Of a stretch of DNA of 64,000 nucleotides, positions 54,094 through 63,402 are shown one piece after another; within the stretch, counting starts at the first letter, position 1; each line of letters opens with the position of its first letter. Under the pieces are notes generated by a model, which did not search any database, was not told the DNA's origin, and saw only the letters and a list, made by a program, of their open reading frames with translations. Both the position numbers and the translations under genes were made by a program. Location of the stretch: assembly GCF_000427865.1 (NCBI RefSeq), contig NZ_ATYV01000017.1, positions 1 to 64,000 of the forward strand, written 5' to 3'. Source of the stretch: Corynebacterium sputi DSM 45148 (lineage in GTDB: Bacteria > Actinomycetota > Actinomycetes > Mycobacteriales > Mycobacteriaceae).

Positions 54094-55290
54094 ATGACCG
54101 AGAATTTCACCGGATCGCCCCGCCCCACCCTTGGCGTGGAGTGGGAGCTCGTCTTTGTCGACCGCCAGACCCGTGACACGGTGCCGGTGGCGGAACAGGT
54201 GATGGAGATCCTCGACCGCGATCATCCCGGGCATGGGCTCCATCGAGAGTTCTTGGCGAACACGGTGGAACTGGTCACCGGCATTTGCGAGGATGTCCCA
54301 CAGGCTGTGAAGGACTTGCAGGGCCGCTTGGACCTTCTCCGCAGTGTCACCGATCAGCTGGAAGTTGATCTCTGGTCCTCCGGATCGCATCCTTTCACCC
54401 GTGGCACGGACCAGATCGTTGGGCCCAAGCCTGCTCACCGTGAAATTCTCGAGCGCACTCAGTGGTGGGGCCGTCAGATGATCATCTGGGGCATCCACGT
54501 GCATGTGGGTGTGAAGGATGCGGACCGTGTCTGGCCGATCATCAACGCATTGCAGGTGCAGTTCCCGCACATCCTGGCCATGTCTGCATCCTCGCCCAGT
54601 TGGAACGGTGAGGACATGGGATACGCGTCCAACCGATCCCTGCTCTACCGGCAGCTCCCGACGGCCGGTTTGCCCCCTGCCATCGACACCTGGGAGCAGT
54701 GGCAGTCATACATGCATGACCAGTCGAAGTCCGGTGTCATCAACCACACCGGGTCGATGCACGTGGATATTCGACCGGCGTCGAACCTCGGCACCATCGA
54801 GGTACGAGTGGCGGACTCCACGACGAACATGCGTGAGCTCTCGGCCATCGTCGCCTTTATTCACTGCTTGGTTGTTCACTACGACCGGATGTACGAGGCC
54901 GGCGAAGAGCTGCCGTCAATCCAGCCCTGGCACACCGCCGAAAACAAATGGCGCGCCGCTCGATACGGCATGGATGCGCTGGTCATCACCGATCGGGACA
55001 CCACCGAACGGTGGGTGAAGGATGATCTCGCTGATCTCCTCGTCACCTTGGAGCCGATCGCTGCGGACCTCAACTGCGTCGTTGAACTCCGAATCATCCA
55101 CGAGATCATCAATGGTGGTGCCGGATATGAGCGCCAGCGCGCCGCTGCTGCGCGCGCAGGTGCCGCCCCGGCACTGGCAACCGAGGAAGAGGTCCGTGCG
55201 ATCGAGGCTGACCTCGGGGCCTCTCCGTGGGCGGCTGCGGTGGATCTGGGCGTGCGCGAGCTGAAGCTCGGTCGCCCGATCCTGGACTAG
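54094..55290 (+). CDS. Glutamate-cysteine ligase, YbdK/GCS2 type
   Basis: A 398-residue carboxylate-amine ligase. TLGVEWELVFVDRQT (10-24) is the ATP-site start of GCS2 proteins, GSHPFTRGTDQIV, WGIHVHVGVKDADRVWPIIN and MHVDIRPASNLGTIEVRVAD follow. Proteins of this subfamily make gamma-glutamylcysteine or related gamma-glutamyl compounds, and a homologue feeds ergothioneine-type thiols in actinobacteria. The present substrate is uncertain. Convergent with the SIP gene, six bases apart. Confidence 0.87.
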   Translation: MTENFTGSPRPTLGVEWELVFVDRQTRDTVPVAEQVMEILDRDHPGHGLHREFLANTVELVTGICEDVPQAVKDLQGRLDLLRSVTDQLEVDLWSSGSHPFTRGTDQIVGPKPAHREILERTQWWGRQMIIWGIHVHVGVKDADRVWPIINALQVQFPHILAMSASSPSWNGEDMGYASNRSLLYRQLPTAGLPPAIDTWEQWQSYMHDQSKSGVINHTGSMHVDIRPASNLGTIEVRVADSTTNMRELSAIVAFIHCLVVHYDRMYEAGEELPSIQPWHTAENKWRAARYGMDALVITDRDTTERWVKDDLADLLVTLEPIAADLNCVVELRIIHEIINGGAGYERQRAAAARAGAAPALATEEEVRAIEADLGASPWAAAVDLGVRELKLGRPILD

Positions 55291-55296
55291 CGCCTT

Positions 55297-56436
55297 CTAG
55301 TCGTCGTCGGTTGCGTCGGCCCCATCATGGAGCCAGTAACCGACCATGCGCAGGCGGTGGCGTTCGACGCCTCGCTCCCGACGCAACACCTTCGTTGCGG
55401 CGCGCATCTCTGCTGATTCGGCACCACCCCAGGCGTAGACGTTGCCGTCAGGGAAGGTGAGGTCGCGGAGGGCGTCGGAAAGCAGATGCGTGGTTCCCGC
55501 GTGAGCGGAACCGCGATGGAGCCAATGCACGTGGATGTCCGCGCGCTCAGGCAGGGGAAGGCGATCCCCGTCGTCACCGATCTCGATGAATGCGTGGGCC
55601 GGGGTTCCCTCCGGGAGGTTTTCCAGGATGACGCTGATCGCCGGCAGCGCGGTCTCGTCTCCTGCCAAGAGAACCCAGTCAGTGTCCGCTGGCGGCTCGT
55701 AGGCAGTCCGAGGTCCCCACATCGCGGCCTTGTCGCCGGGCTTGGCGTTCATGGCCCACTCGGCCGCCGTGCCTGGTGCAGGGGCGTGATTGTCGCCAGC
55801 ACCATGGAGGACGTACAGCATGTCGATTTCGGCCTGCTCTGGGCGCCACGCACGGACCGTGTAATAAGCGCCGACCGGCTGGGTTTCCTCCGTGAAGGAC
55901 CCGAAGTCTTCCCTGCGGAAGGAGCTGTCGACGCTGAGTTCCGACTTTCCATGCGGCGGATTCATCACATAGATGAACTGGTCCAGGCCGCCCGGCTCGA
56001 AGTGTGCCAAGTCGCCACCGCCGAAAGTGATTTGCCGGAAAGTGGGGGAGACCTGCTCAGTACGCACGACAGAGGTGACGTAGGTCTTGATCTCATTGAC
56101 CTGCTGAGTCTGACGCTCAGGAGTGGTCAGCGTGGAGATGCCCAGCAATGAGCGAGCCTCGGCGATGACCTTGAGGGTGAGTTCCTCCAGGTTCATCAGG
56201 GATGTCACCTGGCTGGGGAACTCCACGCGGACTTCTTCGTCAGTCCCGGCAGCGTCGGTGACCTGAGCGGTCAGCCCGTTTACGTCAAAAGCGATGAAAC
56301 GGGCGCTGCGGACCTCGTCACGCTTCAGGTGCGCACGGCAGACGATGTCGACGGCGTCCGCGTAGGTGTCGTTGTAGTGCTTAATCAACCGCGGGTTGAC
56401 CTCGTCGAGCTCCGCGATCACTGCATCGTTAGCCAT
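55297..56436 (-). CDS. Siderophore-interacting protein with N-terminal DUF2470 domain
   Basis: A 379-residue two-domain protein. Residues 1-105 are a DUF2470-like domain (NPRLIKHYNDTYADAVDIVC and VEFPSQVTSLMNLEELTL), known from haem-handling proteins such as HugZ. Residues 115-379 are a SIP ferric reductase: AYYTVRAWRP (FAD loop), VLLAGDETALPAISVILENL and a C-terminal RHRLRMVGYW. The ATG at 56434-56436 has no ribosome site and overlaps a DtxR-like box, hinting at a leaderless transcript under iron control. It could release iron from haem or siderophores. Confidence 0.87.
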   Translation of the reverse strand: MANDAVIAELDEVNPRLIKHYNDTYADAVDIVCRAHLKRDEVRSARFIAFDVNGLTAQVTDAAGTDEEVRVEFPSQVTSLMNLEELTLKVIAEARSLLGISTLTTPERQTQQVNEIKTYVTSVVRTEQVSPTFRQITFGGGDLAHFEPGGLDQFIYVMNPPHGKSELSVDSSFRREDFGSFTEETQPVGAYYTVRAWRPEQAEIDMLYVLHGAGDNHAPAPGTAAEWAMNAKPGDKAAMWGPRTAYEPPADTDWVLLAGDETALPAISVILENLPEGTPAHAFIEIGDDGDRLPLPERADIHVHWLHRGSAHAGTTHLLSDALRDLTFPDGNVYAWGGAESAEMRAATKVLRRERGVERHRLRMVGYWLHDGADATDDD

Positions 56437-56451
56437 GTAAGCCAAACCTAA
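56433..56451 (-). promoter_or_regulatory. DtxR-like iron box over the SIP start
   Basis: On the minus strand TTAGGTTTGGCTTACATGG matches the DtxR consensus at 13 of 19 positions, with the first seven bases exact. The box includes the ATG of the gene, so binding would block initiation of a leaderless mRNA. Confidence 0.55.
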
Positions 56452-56490
56452 TGCAATGAGGTCGATCGGCAAAGCCCGACGGGGCGGAGA

Positions 56491-56853
56491 TCAGTGTTTG
56501 ATCGTAGTCGCCTCGTCATCACGAGACAGCGCTTCGCGGTCGATGAGACCTTCGCGCTTCGCGACGTGGGAGATACGGTTACCGATCACCGGCGCCGTCA
56601 TCAGCGCGAACAGCATGATCAGAACCAGCATGCCTAGGTCACCACGGACCTGGATACTGAGGTCACCGTGCACGATGATGTGGAGAATCACACCGATCAG
56701 AGTCAGTGCCAGACCCATCGTCTGGGGCTTCGACGACGCGTGCATCCGGCTGACGGTGTCACGGAAACGGGCCACGCCCAAGGCGGTGGATACCGCCAGT
56801 AGTGCGCCCAGCAGGATGAAGGTCAGGGACAGGATGTCGAGAAACAGATCCAT
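56491..56853 (-). CDS. mrpG: Mrp-type Na+/H+ antiporter subunit G
   Basis: A 120-residue protein with three membrane segments (LSLTFILLGALLAVSTALGV, MGLALTLIGVILHIIVHG, MLVLIMLFALMTAPVIGNRI), the MnhG/MrpG pattern. SRMHASSKPQTMGLAL is the conserved loop. It is the last gene of a six-gene minus-strand operon and overlaps mrpF by one base (TGATG). Confidence 0.92.
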   Translation of the reverse strand: MDLFLDILSLTFILLGALLAVSTALGVARFRDTVSRMHASSKPQTMGLALTLIGVILHIIVHGDLSIQVRGDLGMLVLIMLFALMTAPVIGNRISHVAKREGLIDREALSRDDEATTIKH

Positions 56854-57224
56854 CAGTTCTCCTCCTTTGCTTCCTTGGCCTCGGCCTTGGCGGATTCAGC
56901 CTTCTTCGGAATCGACTCAGAGCCGCGAGGGGCACCGGCACGATCCGTCTTCCGGACGTCGGGAACACGGTATCGAGCAACAGCCAGCGACGAGATGAAT
57001 CCGAGGAGTGCCGTGACGAGCATCGCGTACACCCAAGAGGTTTCCATCGTCCACACGATGTACATGGCGATCAGTCCCTGCATGAGGGCAACCATGGACT
57101 CGAGGCTGAGCAGACGGTCCAGCGAGTTGGGACCGGCGAGCATGCGGCCCAGGACCAGCATCACCGCAACGAAGTAGATGAACGCGGCTATGCCCAGTCC
57201 GGTCTGGTAGATATCGGGATTCAT
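56853..57224 (-). CDS. mrpF: Mrp-type Na+/H+ antiporter subunit F
   Basis: A 123-residue protein with three membrane segments; MLVLGRMLAGPNSLDRLLSL is the family signature in the first loop. A charged C-terminal tail (SAKAEAKEAKEEN) is longer than in many relatives. It overlaps mrpE by four bases (ATGA). Part of the hetero-oligomeric antiporter. Confidence 0.92.
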   Translation of the reverse strand: MNPDIYQTGLGIAAFIYFVAVMLVLGRMLAGPNSLDRLLSLESMVALMQGLIAMYIVWTMETSWVYAMLVTALLGFISSLAVARYRVPDVRKTDRAGAPRGSESIPKKAESAKAEAKEAKEEN

Positions 57225-57913
57225 CGCTTCTCCTCCTTGGTAGCCGAATCAGCGGCCGAACCGGTGTCCGGCCGAGGTGTATCGACGTGGCCGGCGATGG
57301 TGGATGAGGCGTCGGGAAGCTCGATCTCTCTGCTCTCGAACGCCCTGACGACCCGTGCATGCAGGTGGTTGATCTGGTCGATGGTGTGATCGAGCCGCCC
57401 GGTAGAGGACGCGTCGAGGATATGCATCGTGTATTCCTGGTTGGACGTGTCGATGTCAGTGACCAGACCGCCAGGCTGGAGATTGATCAGCGCGACGTTC
57501 GCCGCGATGGTCAGCTCCTCGTGCGTGTACAGCCGGAACTTCACAATTGCGGACATCGGCGGATCAGCGCGGCGTACCGCGAGCCATGCCACCGACACCG
57601 AGGCCATTGAGAATTCCCATGCCCATACGAAGAACATCGAGATCATCGCGACCCAGTTGATTCGGATGCGACGAACTGGGATGCGCGGCATCGGGAATAG
57701 CAGCGTGACGATGAGTGCTACGACAACACCGGCCACGATGTTGCCGAGGGTCAATTCGCCCCACAGCAGGAGCCAGACCACGACGATCCAGAGGAACATC
57801 AAGGCTGAGGGCCGTGCGTTGCGCGCCTTCTCCCGAGCCTCAGAGGCCCGCTCGCGGACGCCGTTTCCATTGCCGTTTCCGTTCTTGGACGGCTGATCGG
57901 GGGTGGTGGCCAT
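57221..57913 (-). CDS. mrpE: Mrp-type Na+/H+ antiporter subunit E
   Basis: A 230-residue protein. A polar N-terminus (about 1-30) precedes membrane segments (SALMFLWIVVVWLLLWGELT and GNIVAGVVVALIVTLLFPMP), then a cytoplasmic domain with ALINLQPGGLVTDIDTSNQE, the MnhE hallmark. The C-terminal 40 residues are disordered. Overlaps mrpD by one base (TAATG). Confidence 0.92.
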   Translation of the reverse strand: MATTPDQPSKNGNGNGNGVRERASEAREKARNARPSALMFLWIVVVWLLLWGELTLGNIVAGVVVALIVTLLFPMPRIPVRRIRINWVAMISMFFVWAWEFSMASVSVAWLAVRRADPPMSAIVKFRLYTHEELTIAANVALINLQPGGLVTDIDTSNQEYTMHILDASSTGRLDHTIDQINHLHARVVRAFESREIELPDASSTIAGHVDTPRPDTGSAADSATKEEKR

Positions 57914-59646
57914 TACTGCCCGCCTCCTTCAGCGTTCGCGTCGGTGGAGACACCCGGCATCTCCGGGTCATCGGAGTCGTCCGATTCTCCGTACGGATCG
58001 TGGACCGTGTCGTCCAGGGTACGGCCCGGATCGTAGATGCCCATTTGCTCTTCCACATTGTCGGTGCCCAGGACTGCAGCCCGATAAGCATCAACGTCAG
58101 AGACGCTCTCCGCGGCGCTTGTCGTCGCATCCGACAGGGGACCGGCGAAGACGGTGACCGCCAGCGAACCGGCGATGAGAAGAGCCGTGGGTGCGAGCAT
58201 GCCGACCGGCATGCGGCCGACGTCCTCGCGCTCCTCGACCTTGGTGAACTCCGGGTTCTCCTGCAGGGTCATCGGACGAGCCAGGACAGTGTCGCCGTCC
58301 GGGGCATCCGAGCGGTCCCGCCAGAAGGCCTTCGACCAGACGATGACCATGGTGTACAGCGTCAGCAAGGACGTAATGATGGCACCGGCGATAAGGATCC
58401 AGGCAAGGGAGGAGCCGTTCTCTGCGCCGGCCTCGACGAGCATGACCTTGCCGAGGAAGCCAGAGAACGGTGGGATACCACCCAGGTTGAGTGCCGGGAC
58501 CAGGTAGAGGATCGCCAACAGTGGCGATACCTTTGCCAAACTGCCGAGCCTGCGCAGTGAGGATGAACCTGCTTGGCGTTCGATGAGCCCGACAACCAGG
58601 AACAGCGCTGTCTGCACGAGGATGTGGTGCACGGCGTAGAAGATTGCGCCGGACATACCCAGTTCGTTGCCCAAGGCAATACCGAAAATCATGTAACCGA
58701 TGTGGCTGACCAGTGTGAACGACAGCAGGCGTTTGATTTCCGTCTGGGCCATCGCGCCGAGGATGCCCATGATCATCGTGGCCAAACCTGCCCACATCAG
58801 CACCGTGTCCAAGCCCGCCCCTTCGGGGAAGAGGACCGTTCGGGCACGGATGATGGCGTAGACACCGACCTTTGTCAGCAGGCCGGCGAACACCGCCGTG
58901 ACCATCGATGGGGCCGAAGGATAGGAATCCGGGAGCCAGGAGGCCATCGGGAACACTGCTGCCTTCACTGAGAAGGCCACCAGCAAGACTGCGAAGATTG
59001 CTGTCCTGGTGCCGTCGGGCACATCCTCCATACGGATGGAGATGTGCGCGAAGTTCACGGTGCCGACCGCGGCGTAGACCAGCGCGATAGCGGCCAGGAA
59101 CACCAGCGACGACAGCATGTTGACCATGACGTATGAGACGCCGGCACGGATTCGCTGTGCGGAAGCACCTAGGGTCAGCAGCACGTAGGAAGCAACGAGG
59201 AGAACCTCGAAGCCGACGTACATGTTGAAGAGGTCACCGGCGAGGAACGCCATGGAGACACCCATGTTGAGCAGCATGTACGAGGGGATGAACACCGCGA
59301 TCGGGTCATCGTCCGAGCCATCCCGAATACCCTGTCCGATGCCGAACCAGAGGACTGCGAACAGGACGAGCTGAGAAACAGCGATCATCACGGTGGACAG
59401 ACCATCGGCGACGAGCGTGATGCCCACCGGAGCATTCCAACCACCGAGCTGGACGGTGTAGATCCCGTGGACCTGCACTAGATAGACCAGCGCAAACGAG
59501 AGGAACAGCAGCATCAGCAGCGATGCGAGGCTCAGAGCCTGCTGCAGGCGGGGACGCCTAGCGAACAGAAGGGCCAGGCCTGCCGTCGCGGCCGGGATGA
59601 TGACCGGCATCGGAATCAGGATGAGCATGAGCTGATCAATTGTCAT
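57913..59646 (-). CDS. mrpD: Mrp-type Na+/H+ antiporter subunit D
   Basis: A 577-residue proton-translocating subunit of the NuoM/NuoN family with about 14 segments: MAFLAGDLFNMYVGFEVLLV carries the key TM5-type glutamate, KAAVFPMASWLPDSYPSAPS the conserved lysine region, and LLSFTLVSHIGYMIFGIALG the antiporter core. A hydrophilic C-terminal tail (after about 500) is acidic. The ATG at 59644-59646 with GGAGGAGAAG overlaps mrpC by 11 bases; a longer upstream frame is Arg-rich noise. Confidence 0.93.
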   Translation of the reverse strand: MTIDQLMLILIPMPVIIPAATAGLALLFARRPRLQQALSLASLLMLLFLSFALVYLVQVHGIYTVQLGGWNAPVGITLVADGLSTVMIAVSQLVLFAVLWFGIGQGIRDGSDDDPIAVFIPSYMLLNMGVSMAFLAGDLFNMYVGFEVLLVASYVLLTLGASAQRIRAGVSYVMVNMLSSLVFLAAIALVYAAVGTVNFAHISIRMEDVPDGTRTAIFAVLLVAFSVKAAVFPMASWLPDSYPSAPSMVTAVFAGLLTKVGVYAIIRARTVLFPEGAGLDTVLMWAGLATMIMGILGAMAQTEIKRLLSFTLVSHIGYMIFGIALGNELGMSGAIFYAVHHILVQTALFLVVGLIERQAGSSSLRRLGSLAKVSPLLAILYLVPALNLGGIPPFSGFLGKVMLVEAGAENGSSLAWILIAGAIITSLLTLYTMVIVWSKAFWRDRSDAPDGDTVLARPMTLQENPEFTKVEEREDVGRMPVGMLAPTALLIAGSLAVTVFAGPLSDATTSAAESVSDVDAYRAAVLGTDNVEEQMGIYDPGRTLDDTVHDPYGESDDSDDPEMPGVSTDANAEGGGQ

Positions 59647-60166
59647 TCTTCTCCTCCTTCTCCGTCTGGTCGGCCGTCTCCGGCGCGGTTTCGACTGGCT
59701 TCTCGAAGCTCTCGGGGCCGAACTGGTCGCCGGCTTCCGTAGGCCTACCGGTGGTGGGGTCGTCTGAACGGTCCCGGTCCGGGGCCTGCGCCGGGTCTCG
59801 CAGCTGCCTGCGCAGGATTGCGAGATCTTCCGGATCGTCCTGGACCTGGTCGCCGCCGGCACGGTAACGGTGCTGGCGATAGGCCAAGGCCAGGATGAAT
59901 GCGGTCAAGCCGAGCATGATCACGATGGCGGTGAGGATCAGCGCCTGCGGAAGCGGGTCCGCAGTGTTCTCGAATAGTTCGGTTTCGCGACCCCAAATCG
60001 GCGGATTGCCCGGAGGGCCACCGGCCAGCAGGAGCAGCAGGTTAAGTCCGTTACCCATCAGCAGCAGTCCGAGGAGCATGCGGGTGATGGCACGGTCGAG
60101 GAACAAGTACACGCCTGCGGCCATGAGAATGCCGACTGTGGCGAGCAGGATGAAGTTGATACTCAC
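59636..60166 (-). CDS. mrpC: Mrp-type Na+/H+ antiporter subunit C
   Basis: A NuoK-like 176-residue protein with three membrane segments (FILLATVGILMAAGVYLFLD, ITRMLLGLLLMGNGLNLLLL, DPLPQALILTAIVIMLGLTA) and a hydrophilic tail of about 70 residues. It starts with a GTG overlapping the mrpA stop by four bases. The tail is longer than in the typical 110-120-residue MrpC. Confidence 0.92.
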   Translation of the reverse strand: MSINFILLATVGILMAAGVYLFLDRAITRMLLGLLLMGNGLNLLLLLAGGPPGNPPIWGRETELFENTADPLPQALILTAIVIMLGLTAFILALAYRQHRYRAGGDQVQDDPEDLAILRRQLRDPAQAPDRDRSDDPTTGRPTEAGDQFGPESFEKPVETAPETADQTEKEEKNDN

Positions 60167-63100
60167 TGGTGATCACCATCGCTTTCGGTCGTCGGCCCGG
60201 ATTCGGTCGGAGGTTCAGTACCCGCGGACTTCATGGCCTTACGGCCGATCGGTGGCGAAAGCTTGTCTTCCGGCAGCTTGTGTCGGGCCGCGCGCTCGGC
60301 ACCCTTGCGGTACTGACGGGTGCGTCCCAGCATCGTGAGGTTCACGCGGCGGGAACGAGCACGTTCGGCGCGACGGTCCGCCTCGATGTCGATACGCGCT
60401 CCGAGGGATCGGAGCATGTAGGTGACGGTGCCGATGACGATCAGGTAGACGCTGAGGTCGAACAGCAGCGGGGACACCAGGTTGAGGTTCTCGATGCCCG
60501 GCAGGTTGACCGTGGTATACCAGGAGGTCAGCGGCGGCCACAGCAGAACCAACGGCCACAATGCCGAGGCGACACCAGCGATCAGACCGATGCCCAGCAG
60601 GCGGTCGGTGAGGATCGGGACCGACTCGTTGAGTTCCCAACGGCCACCGGCGAGGTACCGGATGGTGATGGCCAGGCCGGCGACCAGGCCACCGGCGAAT
60701 CCGCCGCCCGGTGCGTTGTGACCGGAGAAGAAGAAGTAGATCGACAGGGCCATCATGGTGGGGAACAGGAACCTGGTCACCACCACGACCATCAGCGGAC
60801 GCTTGCCCTTGTCCACCTTGGTTCCGGAAGTCGACAGCCAGCGCTGCGAACGGCGCTGGGAACGACGTGTTCCCACATCCGGAGTACGCGAGATCGCATA
60901 CGTGCGGTGGGTACGGAAGACCAGGGATGCAACACCGAGGGCAGCGACGACCAGCACGGAGACCTCACCGAAGGTATCCCACGCACGGATGTCGACAAGA
61001 AGGACGTTGACGGCGTTGGCGCCGTGTCCGATCTCGTAGGCCAGCTCTGGGATGACGGTCGAGACTGCCTCCGTGTTGCGGGCAGCCATGGCAAACGCAC
61101 CAAGCGTTGCGACGGATACACCCACACCAATCGCCAACCATGCCCGGGCACGGCCGAGCATCGGCTGAGAGCGGGTGGTGGACGCCGGCAGTGTGCGCAG
61201 CACCAGGACGAAGACGACCATGACGATGGTCTCGACGAGGATCTGGGTCAGCGCCAGGTCTGGCGCGCCCTGGAAGACGAACAGGAATGCCAGGCCATAA
61301 CCGGTGACACCCACGAGGATGACTCCGGTGAGTCGGTTGCGGGCCTGCGTCGCGGCAACCGCAGCGATCACGATGATCAGTGCAGCAGCGCCCTGGGCCG
61401 GGGTGTCCCAGAGGTACATCACCAGGTCGTCGCGCTGGCCGAGAACCAACGAGGAGATCGGCAGCACGATAAGCACACCGAGGATGATTGCCTCGGTCAG
61501 CGGCAGCGAACCCTTCTGGGTGGCGGCGGTGACGCGGAGTGAGAGCTTGCGGGCGCCGTCGAGCACCTTGTCGTACATAACGTTCGCGTCGCCGAGGGCC
61601 GGCGGGTTGAAGTATGCGCGGGCCAGGAGCTTCCGGAAGCGGAAAAGGATGTAACCGGACACCAGGATCACGCCGGTCAGTGCAAGGGCGGTGTTAAAGC
61701 CGTGCCACAACGCGAGGTAGGTGGAGTGGTCTGAATCCGGGAACCGCTCGTAGAGGTACGGATCGAAGATTGCCTGAGCGACGCTCGGGATGAATCCGAG
61801 CACCAGGCTGAGGATCGCGAGCAACCAGGCCGGGCCCAGCATCCACTGGGAAGGCTTGGACATATTCGCCACTGCCGGAGAGGTGCCACCGCCAGAGGGA
61901 TGGGAGTCCGGCTTGGTGACGAAGGCCTCCCACAGCAGACGCAGCGTGTACGTCACCGTGAGAATCGAGCCGATGACGATGCCGAAGGTCACGAAGACAG
62001 CAGGCATGCCGTTAAGCGACTCTGCTTCCATCGTCGAGGCGAGTGCTGCCTCCTTCGCAACGAATCCGAACATCGGCGGAATGCCTGCCATGGACGCACC
62101 GGCGAGGATGGCGATGATCGCCATCTGCGGAGACTTGCGGCCCAGGCCAGAGAGCTTCCGAATGTCACGGGTGCCGGTGGTGTGGTCGATCGCACCGGCG
62201 GTCATGAACAAGGCAGCCTTGAACATTGCGTGACCCAGAGTCAGAGCCAGACCAGCCAGTAGCGCATCGCGGGTGCCGACGGCAGTCACCGTGATGATGA
62301 AGCCGAGCTGGGAGACAGTGCCGTAGGCCAGGATCAGCTTCAGATCGGTCTGTCGCAGGGCGACCCAACCGGCCATGATCATCGTCAAGATGCCCAGAGG
62401 CAAGATTACTAAGTGCCAGTATGTCGTTCCACCGAAGGTCGGGGAGAGCACTGCCACCAGGAAGACGCCGGCCTTCACCATGGCTGCCGAGTGCAGGTAT
62501 GCGGAGACAGGCGTCGGTGCGGCCATGGCGCCTGGGAGCCAGAAGTGGGCCGGGGCGATGGCGGACTTCGACAGTGCGCCGATCACCATGAGGATTACTG
62601 CGACTGCGACTGCAGTGGAATTTAGCTGCGTATCAGTGAGCTGGGTGAGTCCGGAGAAGGTCCATTCGCCGGTGGTCTGTCCCATCAAGATGATGCCGAC
62701 CAGCATGACGAGGCCACCGAGTGTGGTGACCATAAGTGCCTGCGTCGCGGCCCGTCGTGAGGACGCACGTTCCGCGTAGTAACCCACCAGGAGGAACGAC
62801 AATACTGACGTAATTTCCCAGAAGATGTACATCAGGAGCATGTTGTCGGCGACAACAAGTCCGTACATCGCGGCAGCAAATCCGACGAGTTGACCTGCGA
62901 AGAAGGCTAATCGGCGGCGCTTGCCAGGTGGTGGATTGTGGAAGTATCCGGCGCAGTAGATAAGCACCAAGACGCCGACCGCGAGAACCAGCGTTCCGAA
63001 GAACGCGGCAATCGGGCCGAGCCGCATTGTGATGTCCAGATGGACCAGCGGCATCCATTCGAAGTGTTCAACTCGCGGTTCGTCGCCGGAGATCAATCCG

Positions 63101-63237
63101 ACCAGTTGCATCCCCATCCAGACCGCACCGGCGGCCAGGGGAAGTGCGAGAAGAGGGAACGCACGCGTCCCCAGTCGGCGGATCGTCCACGGCGCCGCTA
63201 CCGCCGTCACGGTGAGCAGGCAGAGGAGGACGGTCAT
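60163..63237 (-). CDS. mrpA: Mrp-type Na+/H+ antiporter subunit A, fused with the MrpB-like part
   Basis: A 1024-residue protein. Residues about 1-780 are the NuoL-like MrpA antiporter subunit (DNMLLMYIFWEITSVLSFLL with the conserved Glu, KSAIAPAHFWLPGAMAAPTP with the Lys, GHAMFKAALFMTAGAIDH). The C-terminal part from about 815 is MrpB-like: LMVVVVTRFLFPTMMALSIY and GHNAPGGGFAGGLVAGLAIT. The absence of a separate mrpB is explained by this fusion. It is the first gene of the operon, with a 165-base upstream gap before the convergent-reading neighbour. Confidence 0.93.
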   Translation of the reverse strand: MTVLLCLLTVTAVAAPWTIRRLGTRAFPLLALPLAAGAVWMGMQLVGLISGDEPRVEHFEWMPLVHLDITMRLGPIAAFFGTLVLAVGVLVLIYCAGYFHNPPPGKRRRLAFFAGQLVGFAAAMYGLVVADNMLLMYIFWEITSVLSFLLVGYYAERASSRRAATQALMVTTLGGLVMLVGIILMGQTTGEWTFSGLTQLTDTQLNSTAVAVAVILMVIGALSKSAIAPAHFWLPGAMAAPTPVSAYLHSAAMVKAGVFLVAVLSPTFGGTTYWHLVILPLGILTMIMAGWVALRQTDLKLILAYGTVSQLGFIITVTAVGTRDALLAGLALTLGHAMFKAALFMTAGAIDHTTGTRDIRKLSGLGRKSPQMAIIAILAGASMAGIPPMFGFVAKEAALASTMEAESLNGMPAVFVTFGIVIGSILTVTYTLRLLWEAFVTKPDSHPSGGGTSPAVANMSKPSQWMLGPAWLLAILSLVLGFIPSVAQAIFDPYLYERFPDSDHSTYLALWHGFNTALALTGVILVSGYILFRFRKLLARAYFNPPALGDANVMYDKVLDGARKLSLRVTAATQKGSLPLTEAIILGVLIVLPISSLVLGQRDDLVMYLWDTPAQGAAALIIVIAAVAATQARNRLTGVILVGVTGYGLAFLFVFQGAPDLALTQILVETIVMVVFVLVLRTLPASTTRSQPMLGRARAWLAIGVGVSVATLGAFAMAARNTEAVSTVIPELAYEIGHGANAVNVLLVDIRAWDTFGEVSVLVVAALGVASLVFRTHRTYAISRTPDVGTRRSQRRSQRWLSTSGTKVDKGKRPLMVVVVTRFLFPTMMALSIYFFFSGHNAPGGGFAGGLVAGLAITIRYLAGGRWELNESVPILTDRLLGIGLIAGVASALWPLVLLWPPLTSWYTTVNLPGIENLNLVSPLLFDLSVYLIVIGTVTYMLRSLGARIDIEADRRAERARSRRVNLTMLGRTRQYRKGAERAARHKLPEDKLSPPIGRKAMKSAGTEPPTESGPTTESDGDHQ

Positions 63238-63402
63238 GCCCTCTATATTGCGGAATCAGTCAGTGATACTGCAACAACAGTTCATGATGATTAACCCTGG
63301 GGTGCGTTCAGGATTGACCTATCTGCAGTGCGGAACACTGATAAGGAACTGCTCAGGAACACTCCGCCTATTTAGAGGCCTGACCAAACACTCAGGATTT
63401 TC
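63238..63402 (-). promoter_or_regulatory. Probable promoter region of the Mrp operon
   Basis: This 165-base gap is AT-richer than its surroundings and carries no gene. It precedes mrpA on the minus strand, and the LeuA-domain gene reads into it from the other side. No clear -10/-35 pair was fixed. Confidence 0.4.
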
